Below, in pieces: positions 37,530 to 51,150 of a stretch of DNA of 64,000 nucleotides. The stretch comes from Caldimonas thermodepolymerans (GTDB taxonomy: Bacteria > Pseudomonadota > Gammaproteobacteria > Burkholderiales > Burkholderiaceae_C). The notes below the pieces were generated by a model, which saw only the letters and a list, made by a program, of their open reading frames with translations, made no database searches and was not told the DNA's origin. The stretch lies in NCBI RefSeq assembly GCF_015476235.1, contig NZ_CP064338.1, positions 558,001 to 622,000 of the forward strand. Reading direction: 5' to 3'. The first letter of the stretch is position 1. Each line of letters begins with the position of its first letter. Position numbers and translations under genes: made by a program.

Positions 37530-38306
37530 GTGAGCGATCCGATCAAGCTGGAGCTGCAGGACGGTGTGGCCGTCCTGACCCTCAACCGTCCCGATGCCGG
37601 CAACGCGCTCGACGCGGCCACCGGCCAGGCGCTGGCCGAGGCCGTCGAGACGGTGGCAGGCGACGGCCGGGTGCGCGCGCTGGTGCTGACCGGTGCGGGC
37701 CGGATCTTCTGCGTGGGTGGCGACATCGCCGAGATGCGCGAGCGCGCCGAGTCGCTCGCGGGGCTGATGGAGCAGGCCCTGCCGCGCCTGCACCGCGCGA
37801 TGGCGCGCATCGCGGCGCTGCGCTGCCCGGTGATCACCGCGGTCAACGGGCCGGTGGGCGGCGGCGGCATCGGGCTGGCGCTGTGCGGCGACTTCGTACT
37901 GGCGGCCGCGTCGATGAAGCTGCGCGGCGGCTACAGCGCGATCGGCCTGTCGCCCGACCTCGGTGCGTCCTGGCACCTGGTGCGCCGCGCCGGTGCCGCC
38001 CAGGCCAAGCGCATCCTGTTCCTGAACCAGCCCGTCGACGCGGCGGAATGCCTGCGCCTGGGCCTGGTCGACGCGGTGCATCCGGACGAGGAGCTGCACG
38101 GGCGGGCGCTGGCGCTGGCGCGCGAGCTGGCCGCCGGCGCGACCGGCTCGCTGGGGCGCATCCGCGACCTGGTCGACGGCATCGGCGGGCGCACCTTCGT
38201 GCAGCACCTGGACCTCGAGGCGCGCTACATGATCGAAAGCGCCGCCGGCGCCGAGGCGCGCGAAGGCGTGCGTGCCTTCATGGAAAAGCGCGCGCCGAGG
38301 TTCTGA
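37530..38306 (+). CDS. Enoyl-CoA hydratase/isomerase family protein, PaaG-like active site
   Basis: A 258-residue crotonase. The oxyanion segments FCVGGDIAEM and NGPVGGGGIGLAL are present, but both glutamates of true hydratases are replaced (Gly in GGIGLAL; no PEV motif). An aspartate, D143 in GLSPDLGASW, stands where PaaG-type isomerases have theirs. It may therefore isomerise a double bond or epoxide-derived CoA ester and not hydrate. The start is GTG 37530 after AAGGAGG. It is the first gene behind promoter motif 4. Confidence 0.85.
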   Translation: MSDPIKLELQDGVAVLTLNRPDAGNALDAATGQALAEAVETVAGDGRVRALVLTGAGRIFCVGGDIAEMRERAESLAGLMEQALPRLHRAMARIAALRCPVITAVNGPVGGGGIGLALCGDFVLAAASMKLRGGYSAIGLSPDLGASWHLVRRAGAAQAKRILFLNQPVDAAECLRLGLVDAVHPDEELHGRALALARELAAGATGSLGRIRDLVDGIGGRTFVQHLDLEARYMIESAAGAEAREGVRAFMEKRAPRF

Positions 38307-38349
38307 GCCGCGCTTCCCCCACCCGACAAGAGCAACGAGAGGAACCGAG

Positions 38350-39150
38350 ATGCACGACCTCTGCGCCGACCTGCGGGCCGAATACGACGCGCTCGCCGCG
38401 CTGTGCGAGACGCTGACGCCCGGGCAATGGCAGCACCCGTCCCGCTTCTACGGCTGGACGCCGTGGGACGAGATCGCCCACCTGTGCTTCTTCGACGAGA
38501 CCGGCCTGCTGGCCGCCACCGACGCCGACGCGTTCGCCGCGAACACCCGCGAGCTGATGGCGCAGATGGCGGCCGGGCGCGAGGCCAGCCAGATCGCGCG
38601 CGAGCGCTTCGGCCACCTGGACGGCGCCGGCCTGCTGGCGCTCTGGCGCGCGCGCTACGCGAAGCTGGTCCACGTGCTCGCGGCGCGCGACCCCAAGGAC
38701 CGCCTGCCCTGGTACGGCCCGACGATGAGCGCGCGCTCCTTCGCGACCGCGCGCCTGATGGAGACCTGGGCGCACGGGCAGGACGTGTACGACGTGGTCG
38801 CCGTGCGCCGCACCAACTCCGCGCGCCTGCGCCACATCGCCCACCTGGGCGTGACCACCTTCGGCTGGACCTTCGTCAACCGCAAGCTGCCGGTGCCCGA
38901 GGTGGCACCCTGGGTCGAGCTGCGTGCACCCGACGGCAGCCTGTGGACCTGGGGCGAGCCCTCGGCGACCGACTACGTGCGCGGCAGCGCGGAGGACTTC
39001 TGCCTCGTCGTCACGCAGCGCCGCAACGTGCGCGACACCGCGCTCGAGTATGCCGGCGCCGGTGCCACCGCCTGGCTGCCCATCGCGCAGTGCTTCGCCG
39101 GCCCGCCGGCCGACCCGCCGGCACCCGGCGTGCGCGTCGTCGCGTACTGA
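38350..39150 (+). CDS. TIGR03084 family DinB-like metal-binding protein
   Basis: A 266-residue protein of the DinB/mycothiol maleylpyruvate isomerase superfamily. It has the LCETLTPGQWQHPSRFYGWT opening, an HLCFFDETGL segment with a histidine, and RLMETWAHGQDVYD, which together supply the three-histidine metal site typical of the fold. The C-terminal half is the TIGR03084 extension. Function is unknown; homologues sit in acyl-CoA catabolic clusters of actinobacteria and proteobacteria. It follows the hydratase/isomerase gene by 43 bases. Confidence 0.78.
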   Translation: MHDLCADLRAEYDALAALCETLTPGQWQHPSRFYGWTPWDEIAHLCFFDETGLLAATDADAFAANTRELMAQMAAGREASQIARERFGHLDGAGLLALWRARYAKLVHVLAARDPKDRLPWYGPTMSARSFATARLMETWAHGQDVYDVVAVRRTNSARLRHIAHLGVTTFGWTFVNRKLPVPEVAPWVELRAPDGSLWTWGEPSATDYVRGSAEDFCLVVTQRRNVRDTALEYAGAGATAWLPIAQCFAGPPADPPAPGVRVVAY

Positions 39151-39165
39151 CACGGCGGACGCCGC

Positions 39166-40062
39166 ATGGCCGCGGTCGCCGCTGCGCCGGTCCTGCCCGA
39201 GGGCGAGCCGCTGGCGCCCGGGCACGCCGCGGCAATCGAGGCCGCACTGGCGCCGCGCCGGGCGCAGCTGGGGCGGGCGTGCCTGTCGGACTACGCGTTC
39301 TCCAACCTCTACCTGTTCCGCGCCGCGCACGCCTACCGCTACCTGCCCGGCCCGTGGCCGTGCGTGGCGGGCCTCACCTACGACGGCACGCGCCACCTGC
39401 TGCCGCTGTTCGACCTGGCTGCCGCGCCCGACGAGGTGCTGCGCGGGCTGCTCGCGCAGGCGGACTGCTTCTTCCCGGTCGATGCGGCCACGGCGCGCGC
39501 GCTGCAGGCGCGGCCGGTGCAGATCGAGGCCTGCGAGGCCGATGCCGACTACCTCTACCCGGCGGACAACTTCCGCCACTACCGCGGCGAGCTGCTGCGC
39601 AAGAAGCGCCAGCTGATGCAGCAGCTGCTGCGCCGCCACGAGGTCACCAGCGAGCCGCTCGCGGCCACGGGACGCGCCGCGGCGCAGGCACTGCTGCGCA
39701 CCTGGATGCAGGACAAGGGCAAGGCGCAGGGCGAGGCCGACGAGGCGCCCTGCCTGGAGGCGCTGGAGCTGCTCGACCGCTTCGGCCTCGAAGGGCGCCT
39801 GTACTTCGCGGACGGCGCGCCTGCGGGTTTTCTGATCGCGCAGCGCCTCAACGACGAGGTCGCGGTGATGCGCTTTGCCAAGGGCAGCGACGCCTACAAG
39901 GGCATCTACCAGTACATGTTCCACGACCACGCGATGCGCCATCCGGAGCTGGCGTGGCTCAACTTCGAGCAGGACCTGGGCTTGCCCAACTTCCGCCAGA
40001 CCAAGCGCTCGTACGCGCCGGCGGCGCTGCTGACGAAGTACCGCGTGAGGTGCAGGGCCTGA
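39166..40062 (+). CDS. DUF2156 (LPG synthase C-terminal-like) acyltransferase-fold protein
   Basis: A 298-residue soluble protein with the GNAT-like double fold of DUF2156. Visible family pattern: SDYAFSNLYLFR near residue 45, YLYPADNFRHYRGELLRKKR near 125, and the C-terminal LNFEQDLGLPNFRQTKRSYAP. The fold is shared with the tRNA-dependent lysyltransferase domain of MprF, but the membrane domain is missing, so the activity is not known. It starts 15 bases after the TIGR03084 gene. It has no evident link to acyl-CoA degradation, which makes its place in the operon interesting. Confidence 0.75.
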   Translation: MAAVAAAPVLPEGEPLAPGHAAAIEAALAPRRAQLGRACLSDYAFSNLYLFRAAHAYRYLPGPWPCVAGLTYDGTRHLLPLFDLAAAPDEVLRGLLAQADCFFPVDAATARALQARPVQIEACEADADYLYPADNFRHYRGELLRKKRQLMQQLLRRHEVTSEPLAATGRAAAQALLRTWMQDKGKAQGEADEAPCLEALELLDRFGLEGRLYFADGAPAGFLIAQRLNDEVAVMRFAKGSDAYKGIYQYMFHDHAMRHPELAWLNFEQDLGLPNFRQTKRSYAPAALLTKYRVRCRA

Positions 40063-40074
40063 GGCACCAGCCAC

Positions 40075-40110
40075 TTTACGCAAGACGCGGCCGGTAGCGC
40101 TCGGTAGCCT
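40075..40110 (+). promoter_or_regulatory. Island promoter motif 5 (atu-like operon)
   Basis: AGCCAC precedes TTTACGCAAGA (40075-40085). TAGCCT is at 40105-40110 after the constant 24 nt. The carboxylase gene starts at 40176. Confidence 0.6.
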
Positions 40111-40175
40111 TCCCTTCACGATCGCAGCCCCAACGGCCCTGCAGACGACGTCGGACACATCGACCACCAAACAAC

Positions 40176-41798
40176 ATGGCAATCATCGAAACCAACATTT
40201 CGACGAGCAGCGAGAGCTTCCAGGCCAACCGTGCCGGCATGCTCTCGCTGATCGAGCGCGTGCGTGCGCTGGAAGAGCGGACCCGGCGTGCTTCGGCGGC
40301 GTCCAAGCCCCGCTTCGAGAAGCGCGGCCAGCTGCTGCCGCGCGAGCGTCTGGCCCTGCTGCTCGACCCGGGGGCCCCCTTCCTGGAACTGTCGACGCTG
40401 GCCGGCTACCGCCTGGACGTCGACGACCCCGACAAGAGCGTGCCCGGCGGCGGCCTGATCGCCGGCATCGGCTACGTCTCCGGCGTGCGCTGCATGGTGT
40501 GCGCCTCCGACTCGGGCATCGACGCCGGGGCGCTGCAGCCGCGCGGCCTGGACAAGCAGCTGCGCGTGCAGGAGCTGGCGCTGGAGAACAAGCTGCCCTA
40601 CGTGCAGCTGGTGGAAAGCGCCGGCGCCAACCTGATGGCCTACCGCGTCGAGGACTTCGTGCGCGGCGGCAACCTGTTCCGCAACCTGGCGCGCCTGTCG
40701 GCCGCGGGCCTGCCGGTGATCACGGTGACGCACGGCTCGTCCACCGCGGGCGGCGCCTACCAGACCGGCCTGTCGGACTACATCATCCTGGTGCGCGGCC
40801 GCTCGCGCGCCTTCCTCGCCGGCCCGCCGCTGCTCAAGGCCGCCACCGGCGAGATCGCCACCGAGGAGGAACTCGGCGGTGCCGAGATGCACACCAGCAT
40901 CTCGGGCCTGGGCGACTACCTGGCCGAGGACGACCGCGACGCGCTGCGCATCGCGCGCGACATCATGGCCAAGCTCGAGTGGAACCGCGGCACCAGCCTC
41001 GAGGCCCCGCGCCCGGTCAAGCCGCCGCGCTACGACCGCGAGGAGCTGCTCGGCATCATGCCGATGGACCACAAGCACCCGGTCGACATGAAGGAGGTGA
41101 TCGCGCGCATCGTCGACGACTCCGACTTCCTCGAGTTCGGCGCGCGCTACGGCTCCGCGACGGTGTGCGGCAACGCGATGCTCGACGGCTACCCGGTGGG
41201 CATCATCACCAACAACGGCCCGATCGACCCGGCCGGCGCGGCCAAGGCGACGCACTTCATCCAGGCCTGCTGCCAGGCCAACGTGCCGATCCTGTACCTG
41301 AACAACACGACCGGCTTCATGGTCGGCCGCCACTACGAGGAGCTGGGCATCATCAAGCACGGCTCCAAGATGATCCAGGCGGTCACCAACGCCACCGTGC
41401 CGCAGATCACCCTCTACTGCGGCGCCTCGTTCGGCGCCGGCAACTACGGCATGTGCGGCCGCGGCTTCCACCCGCGCTTCTGCTTCTCGTGGCCGAACGC
41501 CAAGACGGCGGTGATGGGCGGCGAGCAGGCCGCGCAGACCATGGCCATCGTCACCGAGGCGGCGATGAAGCGCAAGGGCGCCGAGGTCGACCGCGAGCAG
41601 CTCGCCAAGCTGCAGCGCCGCATCGTCGACAACTTCGACCGCCAGATGGACGTGTTCACGACCAGCGCGCTGCTGCTCGACGACGGCGTGATCGACCCGC
41701 GCGACACCCGCGCGGTGCTGTCCTACGTGCTGTCGATCTGCCGCGAGGCCGAGGCCCGCAAGGTGCGCCCGATCCAGTTCGGCGTCGCCCGCCCCTGA
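40176..41798 (+). CDS. Biotin-dependent acyl-CoA carboxylase, carboxyltransferase (beta) subunit, AtuC/LiuB-like
   Basis: A 540-residue carboxyltransferase with both crotonase-type halves. The acyl-CoA oxyanion segment is VTHGSSTAGGAYQTGLSDY, the second half has GIITNNGPIDPAGAAKATHF and CGASFGAGNYGMCGRGFHPR. It moves carbon dioxide from biotin to the gamma carbon of a beta-methyl enoyl-CoA. Geranyl-CoA (AtuC) and methylcrotonyl-CoA (LiuB) carboxylases are the two nearest groups; the HGSSTAGGAY form and the neighbouring AtuA gene favour an Atu-type enzyme. The alpha subunit gene lies at 43003. Confidence 0.87.
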   Translation: MAIIETNISTSSESFQANRAGMLSLIERVRALEERTRRASAASKPRFEKRGQLLPRERLALLLDPGAPFLELSTLAGYRLDVDDPDKSVPGGGLIAGIGYVSGVRCMVCASDSGIDAGALQPRGLDKQLRVQELALENKLPYVQLVESAGANLMAYRVEDFVRGGNLFRNLARLSAAGLPVITVTHGSSTAGGAYQTGLSDYIILVRGRSRAFLAGPPLLKAATGEIATEEELGGAEMHTSISGLGDYLAEDDRDALRIARDIMAKLEWNRGTSLEAPRPVKPPRYDREELLGIMPMDHKHPVDMKEVIARIVDDSDFLEFGARYGSATVCGNAMLDGYPVGIITNNGPIDPAGAAKATHFIQACCQANVPILYLNNTTGFMVGRHYEELGIIKHGSKMIQAVTNATVPQITLYCGASFGAGNYGMCGRGFHPRFCFSWPNAKTAVMGGEQAAQTMAIVTEAAMKRKGAEVDREQLAKLQRRIVDNFDRQMDVFTTSALLLDDGVIDPRDTRAVLSYVLSICREAEARKVRPIQFGVARP

Positions 41799-41816
41799 AC
41801 CAACGGAGTAGACCAG

Positions 41817-42971
41817 ATGCAGCTGACCCCTGAACACGAGGAAATGCGGCGCACCATCAAGCGCTTCATCGCCGAGGAGATCAACCCCTACGTCGACGAA
41901 TGGGAAGAGGCCGAGATCTTCCCGGCGCACGAGCTGTTCCGCAAGATGGGCAAGCTGGGCCTGCTGGGCCTGAACAAGCCGGAGCAGTTCGGCGGGCTGG
42001 GCCTGGACCACTCCTACGCGGCGGTGCTCGCCGAGACGCTGGGCGAGGTCAACTGCTGCGGCGTGCCGATGGCCATCGGCGTGCAGACCGACATGGCCAC
42101 CCCGGCGCTGGCCGAGCGCGGCTCCGACGAGCTGCGCCGGGAATTCCTCGCGCCGGCCATCTCGGGCGAGATGGTGGCCTGCCTGGGCGTCTCGGAGGTC
42201 GGCAGCGGCTCGGACGTTGCCTCGATCAAGACCACCGCGCGCAAGGACGGTGGCGACTACGTCATCAACGGCGGCAAGATGTGGACCACCAACGGCACGC
42301 AGGCGGACTTCTGCGTGGTGCTGGCCAACACCTCGGACGGCCCGGTGCACAAGAACAAGTCGCTGATCGTCGTGCCGATGAAGACCAAGGGCGTGTCGGT
42401 CGCGAAGAAGATCCGCAAGATCGGCATGAACGCCTCGGACACCGCGCAGCTGTACTTCGACGAGGTGCGGGTGCCGCAGCGCTACCGCATCGGCGAGGAA
42501 GGCATGGGCTTCATCTACCAGATGGAGCAGTTCCAGATCGAGCGCCTGTGGGGCGCGCTCAACGCCGGTGGCACGCTGCTGCGCTGCATCGACGAGACCA
42601 TCGAGTACGTGCGCCAGCGCAAGGCCTTCGGCAAGGCGCTGGTGGACAACCAGTGGATCCACTACAAGCTGGCCGAGCTCAAGACCGAGGTCGAGTCGCT
42701 GCGCGCGCTGACCTGGCGCGGCGTGGAGATGGTGGTCAACGGCGAGAACGCGACCGAAGTCGCCTCGATGGCCAAACTCAAGGCCGGGCGCCTGATGCGC
42801 ATGGTGCCGGACGGCTGCCTGCAGTTCTGGGGCGGCATGGGCTTCGTCTGGGAAAGCCCGGTGTCGCGCATCTTCCGCGACGGCCGCCTGACGTCGATCG
42901 GCGGCGGCGCCGACGAGGTGATGCTGCAGATCATCTCGAAGTACATGGGCATCTTCCCGAAGGCGCAGTAA
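41817..42971 (+). CDS. Acyl-CoA dehydrogenase, AtuD-like (citronellyl/branched-chain)
   Basis: A 384-residue acyl-CoA dehydrogenase of normal length. Markers are LTPEHEEMRRTIKRFIAEEI at the start, the flavin loop ACLGVSEVGSGSDVASIKT, GGKMWTTNGTQADF and IERLWGALNAGG; the C-terminal end has GGGADEVMLQIISKYMG. Placed between the beta and alpha carboxylase subunits, it should make the cis/trans-2-enoyl-CoA that the carboxylase uses, as AtuD does for citronellyl-CoA. Substrate specificity is inferred from context. Confidence 0.87.
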   Translation: MQLTPEHEEMRRTIKRFIAEEINPYVDEWEEAEIFPAHELFRKMGKLGLLGLNKPEQFGGLGLDHSYAAVLAETLGEVNCCGVPMAIGVQTDMATPALAERGSDELRREFLAPAISGEMVACLGVSEVGSGSDVASIKTTARKDGGDYVINGGKMWTTNGTQADFCVVLANTSDGPVHKNKSLIVVPMKTKGVSVAKKIRKIGMNASDTAQLYFDEVRVPQRYRIGEEGMGFIYQMEQFQIERLWGALNAGGTLLRCIDETIEYVRQRKAFGKALVDNQWIHYKLAELKTEVESLRALTWRGVEMVVNGENATEVASMAKLKAGRLMRMVPDGCLQFWGGMGFVWESPVSRIFRDGRLTSIGGGADEVMLQIISKYMGIFPKAQ

Positions 42972-43002
42972 GCACGGCACGCCACCCATCGGCAGTCAAT
43001 CC

Positions 43003-44994
<1,992 letters not shown>

Positions 44995-45045
44995 GCCGCC
45001 GGGTGCCGTCCCGGCCTGACGTACGAACATCAGACAGGAGTTCCC

Positions 45046-45819
45046 ATGACCGCCGCCGTCCTCCACGAGAAGAGGTCGTCCACGTTCTGGATCACGATCA
45101 ACCGGCCCGACAAGCGCAACGCGATCAACCAGGAGGTGATCGACGGCATCCGCGCGGGCTACCGCGCCGCGCATGCCGACCCCGAGGTCCGTGCGATCGT
45201 GCTGACCGGTGCCGGTGACAAGGCCTTCTGCGCCGGCGGCGACCTGCAGCCGGGCAAGGGCTTCGCGTTCGACTACGCCAAGCCCAGCGTCGACTACGCC
45301 GACCTGCTGCGCGAGGCGCAGAACGCCACGCTGCCCACCATCGCGCGCGTCAACGGCACCTGCATGGCCGGCGGCATGGGCCTGCTGTGCATGGTGGACA
45401 TGGCGGTGGCGGCCGACCACGTGCTGTTCGGCCTGCCCGAGGTCAAGGTGGGCGTGTTCCCGATGCAGGTGCTGAGCCTGCTGCAGCACATGGTGCCGCA
45501 GCGCGTGCTGCGCGAGTGGTGCATCACCGGCGAGCCGTTCGACGCGCACGCGGCGCTGCAGCACGGGCTGCTCAACGACGTCGTGCCGGCCGCCGAGCTG
45601 GACGCGAAGACCGACTGGCTGGTGCAGCGCATCGTCGACAAGTCGCCCACCGCGATCCGCCGCGGCAAGTACGCGATGCGCGCGATGGCCGCGATGTCCT
45701 TCGACCAGGGCATCGCCTACACCGAAAGCCAGATCGCGCTGCTGGCGCTGACCGAGGACGCGAAGGAAGGCCTCGCGGCCTTCAACGAGAAGCGCAAGCC
45801 GGTGTGGACCGGGCGTTGA
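45046..45819 (+). CDS. Enoyl-CoA hydratase family protein, AtuE/LiuC-like position
   Basis: A 257-residue crotonase. The oxyanion segments are KAFCAGGDLQPG and GTCMAGGMGLLCMVD. Of the two hydratase glutamates the second is present (E132 in GLPEVKVGVFPM), while the first position is glycine (G112). This may shift it from standard hydration. In the terpenoid and leucine routes the gene beside the carboxylase hydrates isohexenylglutaconyl- or methylglutaconyl-CoA. It starts after AGGAG and ends 19 bases before the AtuA gene. Confidence 0.85.
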   Translation: MTAAVLHEKRSSTFWITINRPDKRNAINQEVIDGIRAGYRAAHADPEVRAIVLTGAGDKAFCAGGDLQPGKGFAFDYAKPSVDYADLLREAQNATLPTIARVNGTCMAGGMGLLCMVDMAVAADHVLFGLPEVKVGVFPMQVLSLLQHMVPQRVLREWCITGEPFDAHAALQHGLLNDVVPAAELDAKTDWLVQRIVDKSPTAIRRGKYAMRAMAAMSFDQGIAYTESQIALLALTEDAKEGLAAFNEKRKPVWTGR

Positions 45820-45838
45820 GGCAGAGGAGGAACCACCC

Positions 45839-47629
45839 ATGTCCAGCAACAAGGTCGTGCGCATCGGCGGGGGATCCGGCTTCTGGGGCGACAGCTCGGT
45901 CGCCGCGGCGCAGCTGGTGCACGGCGCGCCCATCGACTACCTGGTGTTCGACTACCTGGCCGAGCTGACCATGGCCATCCTGGCCTCGGCGCGCAACAAG
46001 AAGCCCGAGCTCGGCTACGCGACCGACTTCGTCGACGTCGCGATGAGGAGCGTGCTGCGCGAGGTGGCGCAGAAGGGCATCAAGGTCATCAGCAACGCCG
46101 GCGGCATCAACCCGCGCGGCTGCGCCGAGGCGCTGGGCCGGCTGGCCGAGGAAATGGGCGTGTCGCTGAAGATCGCGGTGGTCGAAGGCGACGACGTCAG
46201 CGCACTGATCCCGGCGCTGCGCGAGCGCGGTCAGACCGACATGTTCACCGGCGGGCCGCTGCCCGAGCGCATCCTGAGCGCCAACGCCTACCTGGGCGCG
46301 CTGCCGGTCGCCGCGGCGCTGGCCGAGGGGGCGGACGTCGTGATCACCGGGCGCTGCGTCGACAGCGCGGTGACGCTGGGCGCGCTGATCCACGAGTTCG
46401 GCTGGAAGCCGCAGGACTACGACCGGCTCGCCGCCGGCAGCCTGGCCGGGCACATCATCGAGTGCGGCTGCCAGGCCACCGGCGGGCTGCACACCGACTG
46501 GGAGGCCATCCCCGACTGGGCCCGCATCGGCTACCCGGTGCTCGAGTGCGAGGCCGACGGCAGCTTCGTCGTCACCAAGCCGCAGGGCACCGGCGGGCGG
46601 GTGCTGGCCGCCGCCGTGGCCGAGCAGATGCTCTACGAGATCGGCGACCCGGGCGCCTACGTGCTGCCGGACGTGGTGTGCGACTTCCGCGAGGTGCGCA
46701 TCGAGCAGGCGGGCGAGGACCGCGTGCGCGTCAGCGGCGCGCGCGGCCTGCCGCCGACCGGCACCTACAAGGTCTCGGCCACCTACATGGACGGCTACCG
46801 CAGCGCCGGCTCGCTCGTCATCATCGGCATCGACGCGGCCGCCAAGGCGCGCCGCACCGGCGAGGCGATCCTGGAGCGCACCCGCGGCATCTTCAGGCAG
46901 CTGGGCCTGCCCGACTACAGCGCCGCCTACGTGGAGGTGATCGGCGCCGAGACCACCTACGGCCCGCATGCGCGCACCGCGCATTCGCGCGAGGTGATGA
47001 TGCGCGTGGCGGTCAACCACAGCTCCAGGCAGGCGCTGGAGATCTTCGCCCGCGAGATCGCCCCGGCCGGGACCTCCTGGTCGCCGGGCACCACCGGACC
47101 CAACCTGGCGCGGCCGACGCCGTCGCCGCTGATCAAGCAGTTCGCCTTCACGCTGCCCAAGAGCGAGGTCTCGATCCGCGTGCACGTGGACGGGCGCGAG
47201 GTGCCGGTGGACGTGCCGGTGGCGGGCGCGCCGCTGCAAGCCACCCCGCCGGATGCGGTCGGGGCGCCCGCCGCGGCCGCCGGCACACGCGAGGTGCCGC
47301 TGCTGCGCCTGGCCTGGGCGCGCAGCGGCGACAAGGGCAACATCTCCAACATCGGCGTGATCGCGCGCAAGCCGCAGTACTTCGAGGTGATCCAGCGCGA
47401 GCTGACGCCCGAGCGGGTGAAGCGCTACTTCGCGCACCTGGTGCGCGGCGACGTGGTGCGCTACACGCTGCCGGGCATCCAGGCGGTGAACTTCATGCTC
47501 TACGACGCGCTGGACGGCGGCGGCACCGCCTCGATGCGCATGGACCCGCTGGGCAAGGGCATGGGGCAGATGCTGCTGGACATGCCGGTGCCGGTGCCCG
47601 AGGCGCTGGCGCGCGAGCTGGAGGGCTGA
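45839..47629 (+). CDS. atuA: AtuA-family protein (DUF1446, acyclic terpene utilisation)
   Basis: A 596-residue cytoplasmic protein of the AtuA family. The start VRIGGGSGFWGDSSVAAAQL, the YLVFDYLAELTMAILA stretch, ISNAGGINPRGCAEAL and DVVITGRCVDSAVTLG are the classical DUF1446 motifs; the C-terminal 110 residues form the attached AtuA-like ferredoxin-fold-type domain (LAWARSGDKGNISNIGVIAR). The protein is needed for citronellol/geraniol growth in Pseudomonas, yet its reaction is not settled. AGGAGG is close to the ATG. It overlaps nothing, but only three bases separate its stop from the next SDR. Confidence 0.85.
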   Translation: MSSNKVVRIGGGSGFWGDSSVAAAQLVHGAPIDYLVFDYLAELTMAILASARNKKPELGYATDFVDVAMRSVLREVAQKGIKVISNAGGINPRGCAEALGRLAEEMGVSLKIAVVEGDDVSALIPALRERGQTDMFTGGPLPERILSANAYLGALPVAAALAEGADVVITGRCVDSAVTLGALIHEFGWKPQDYDRLAAGSLAGHIIECGCQATGGLHTDWEAIPDWARIGYPVLECEADGSFVVTKPQGTGGRVLAAAVAEQMLYEIGDPGAYVLPDVVCDFREVRIEQAGEDRVRVSGARGLPPTGTYKVSATYMDGYRSAGSLVIIGIDAAAKARRTGEAILERTRGIFRQLGLPDYSAAYVEVIGAETTYGPHARTAHSREVMMRVAVNHSSRQALEIFAREIAPAGTSWSPGTTGPNLARPTPSPLIKQFAFTLPKSEVSIRVHVDGREVPVDVPVAGAPLQATPPDAVGAPAAAAGTREVPLLRLAWARSGDKGNISNIGVIARKPQYFEVIQRELTPERVKRYFAHLVRGDVVRYTLPGIQAVNFMLYDALDGGGTASMRMDPLGKGMGQMLLDMPVPVPEALARELEG

Positions 47630-47632
47630 GCG

Positions 47633-48454
47633 ATGGGCACGCTGGCCGGCAAGACCCTGTTCATCACCGGGGCGAGCCGCGGCATCGGCAAGGCAATCGC
47701 GCTGCGCGCCGCGCAGGACGGCGCCAGCATCGTGATCGCTGCCAAGACGGCCGAGCCCGACCCGCGCCTGCCCGGCACCATCTACACCGCCGCCGAGGAG
47801 ATCGAGCGCGCCGGCGGGCGGGCCCTGCCGCTGGTGGTCGACGTGCGCGACGACGAGCAGGTGCAGGCGGCGGTGCAGCAGGCAGCGGCGCACTTCGGCG
47901 GCATCGACATCCTGGTCAACAATGCCAGCGCGATCAGCCTCACCGGCGTCGCCGCGACGCCGATGAAGCGCTACGACCTGATGATGGACATCAACATGCG
48001 CGGCACCTTCGCGTGCACGCAGGCCTGCCTGCCGTACCTGCAGCGCGCGGCCAACCCGCACGTGCTGGTGCTGTCGCCGCCCATCGACCTCGATCCGAAA
48101 TGGCTGGGCCCGCACGCCGCCTACACCGCCTCCAAGTACGGCATGAGCCTGCTCGCGCTGGGCATGGCCGAGGAGTTCCGCCGGTTCGGCATCGCCGTCA
48201 ACGGGCTGTGGCCGCGCACGCTGATCGCGACCTCGGCGTTGAACGTCGCGGCGCCCGGCGAGGCGGCGCAGGCACGCACGCCGCAGGTCATGGCCGATGC
48301 CGCCTACGTGATCCTCACCTCCGACAGCCGGCAGCGTACCGGCCGCCTGCACCTGGATGAACAGGTGCTGCGCGAGGCCGGCGTCACCGACTTCGGCCGC
48401 TACTGCGCGACCCCCGGCGTCGAGCCGAAGATCGACCTGTTCGTGACCCCGTAA
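47633..48454 (+). CDS. Short-chain dehydrogenase, AtuB/HSDL2-like
   Basis: A 273-residue SDR. The cofactor motif GASRGIG is at residues 13-19, followed by the subgroup hallmark IAAKTAEPDPRLPGTIYTAA, which I know from citronellol-catabolism dehydrogenases and human HSDL2. NNASAISLTG, SPPIDLDPKWLG and YTASK make the active site; the serine before YxxxK is in an SPP context, not the usual SSxxG. It follows atuA by three bases. The probable task is oxidising a hydroxy group of the terpenoid-like substrate. Confidence 0.85.
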   Translation: MGTLAGKTLFITGASRGIGKAIALRAAQDGASIVIAAKTAEPDPRLPGTIYTAAEEIERAGGRALPLVVDVRDDEQVQAAVQQAAAHFGGIDILVNNASAISLTGVAATPMKRYDLMMDINMRGTFACTQACLPYLQRAANPHVLVLSPPIDLDPKWLGPHAAYTASKYGMSLLALGMAEEFRRFGIAVNGLWPRTLIATSALNVAAPGEAAQARTPQVMADAAYVILTSDSRQRTGRLHLDEQVLREAGVTDFGRYCATPGVEPKIDLFVTP

Positions 48455-48463
48455 GGAGCTGCC

Positions 48464-51065
<2,602 letters not shown>

Positions 51066-51078
51066 GCGCCGCGCCCGC

Positions 51079-51096
51079 CTGCGGAGAAGTCCGCAG
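51079..51096 (+). terminator. Weak hairpin after the FadH-like gene
   Basis: CTGCGGA and TCCGCAG form a 7-bp stem with a GAAG loop, 14 bases after the stop. There is no T-run, so termination is uncertain. Confidence 0.35.
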
Positions 51097-51150
51097 CGTG
51101 CCCGTGCGGCCGGCGCGGTATCGTGCGCGTCGACACACCAAGGAGCATCC

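Noticed and set aside
51079-51126. A ninth copy of the island promoter motif upstream of the dienoyl-CoA isomerase, based on TATCGT
   Set aside because: At the required distance the sequence is GTCCGCAGCG, which does not fit TTGRCRCAAG. The hairpin CTGCGGA/TCCGCAG explains the region as well.
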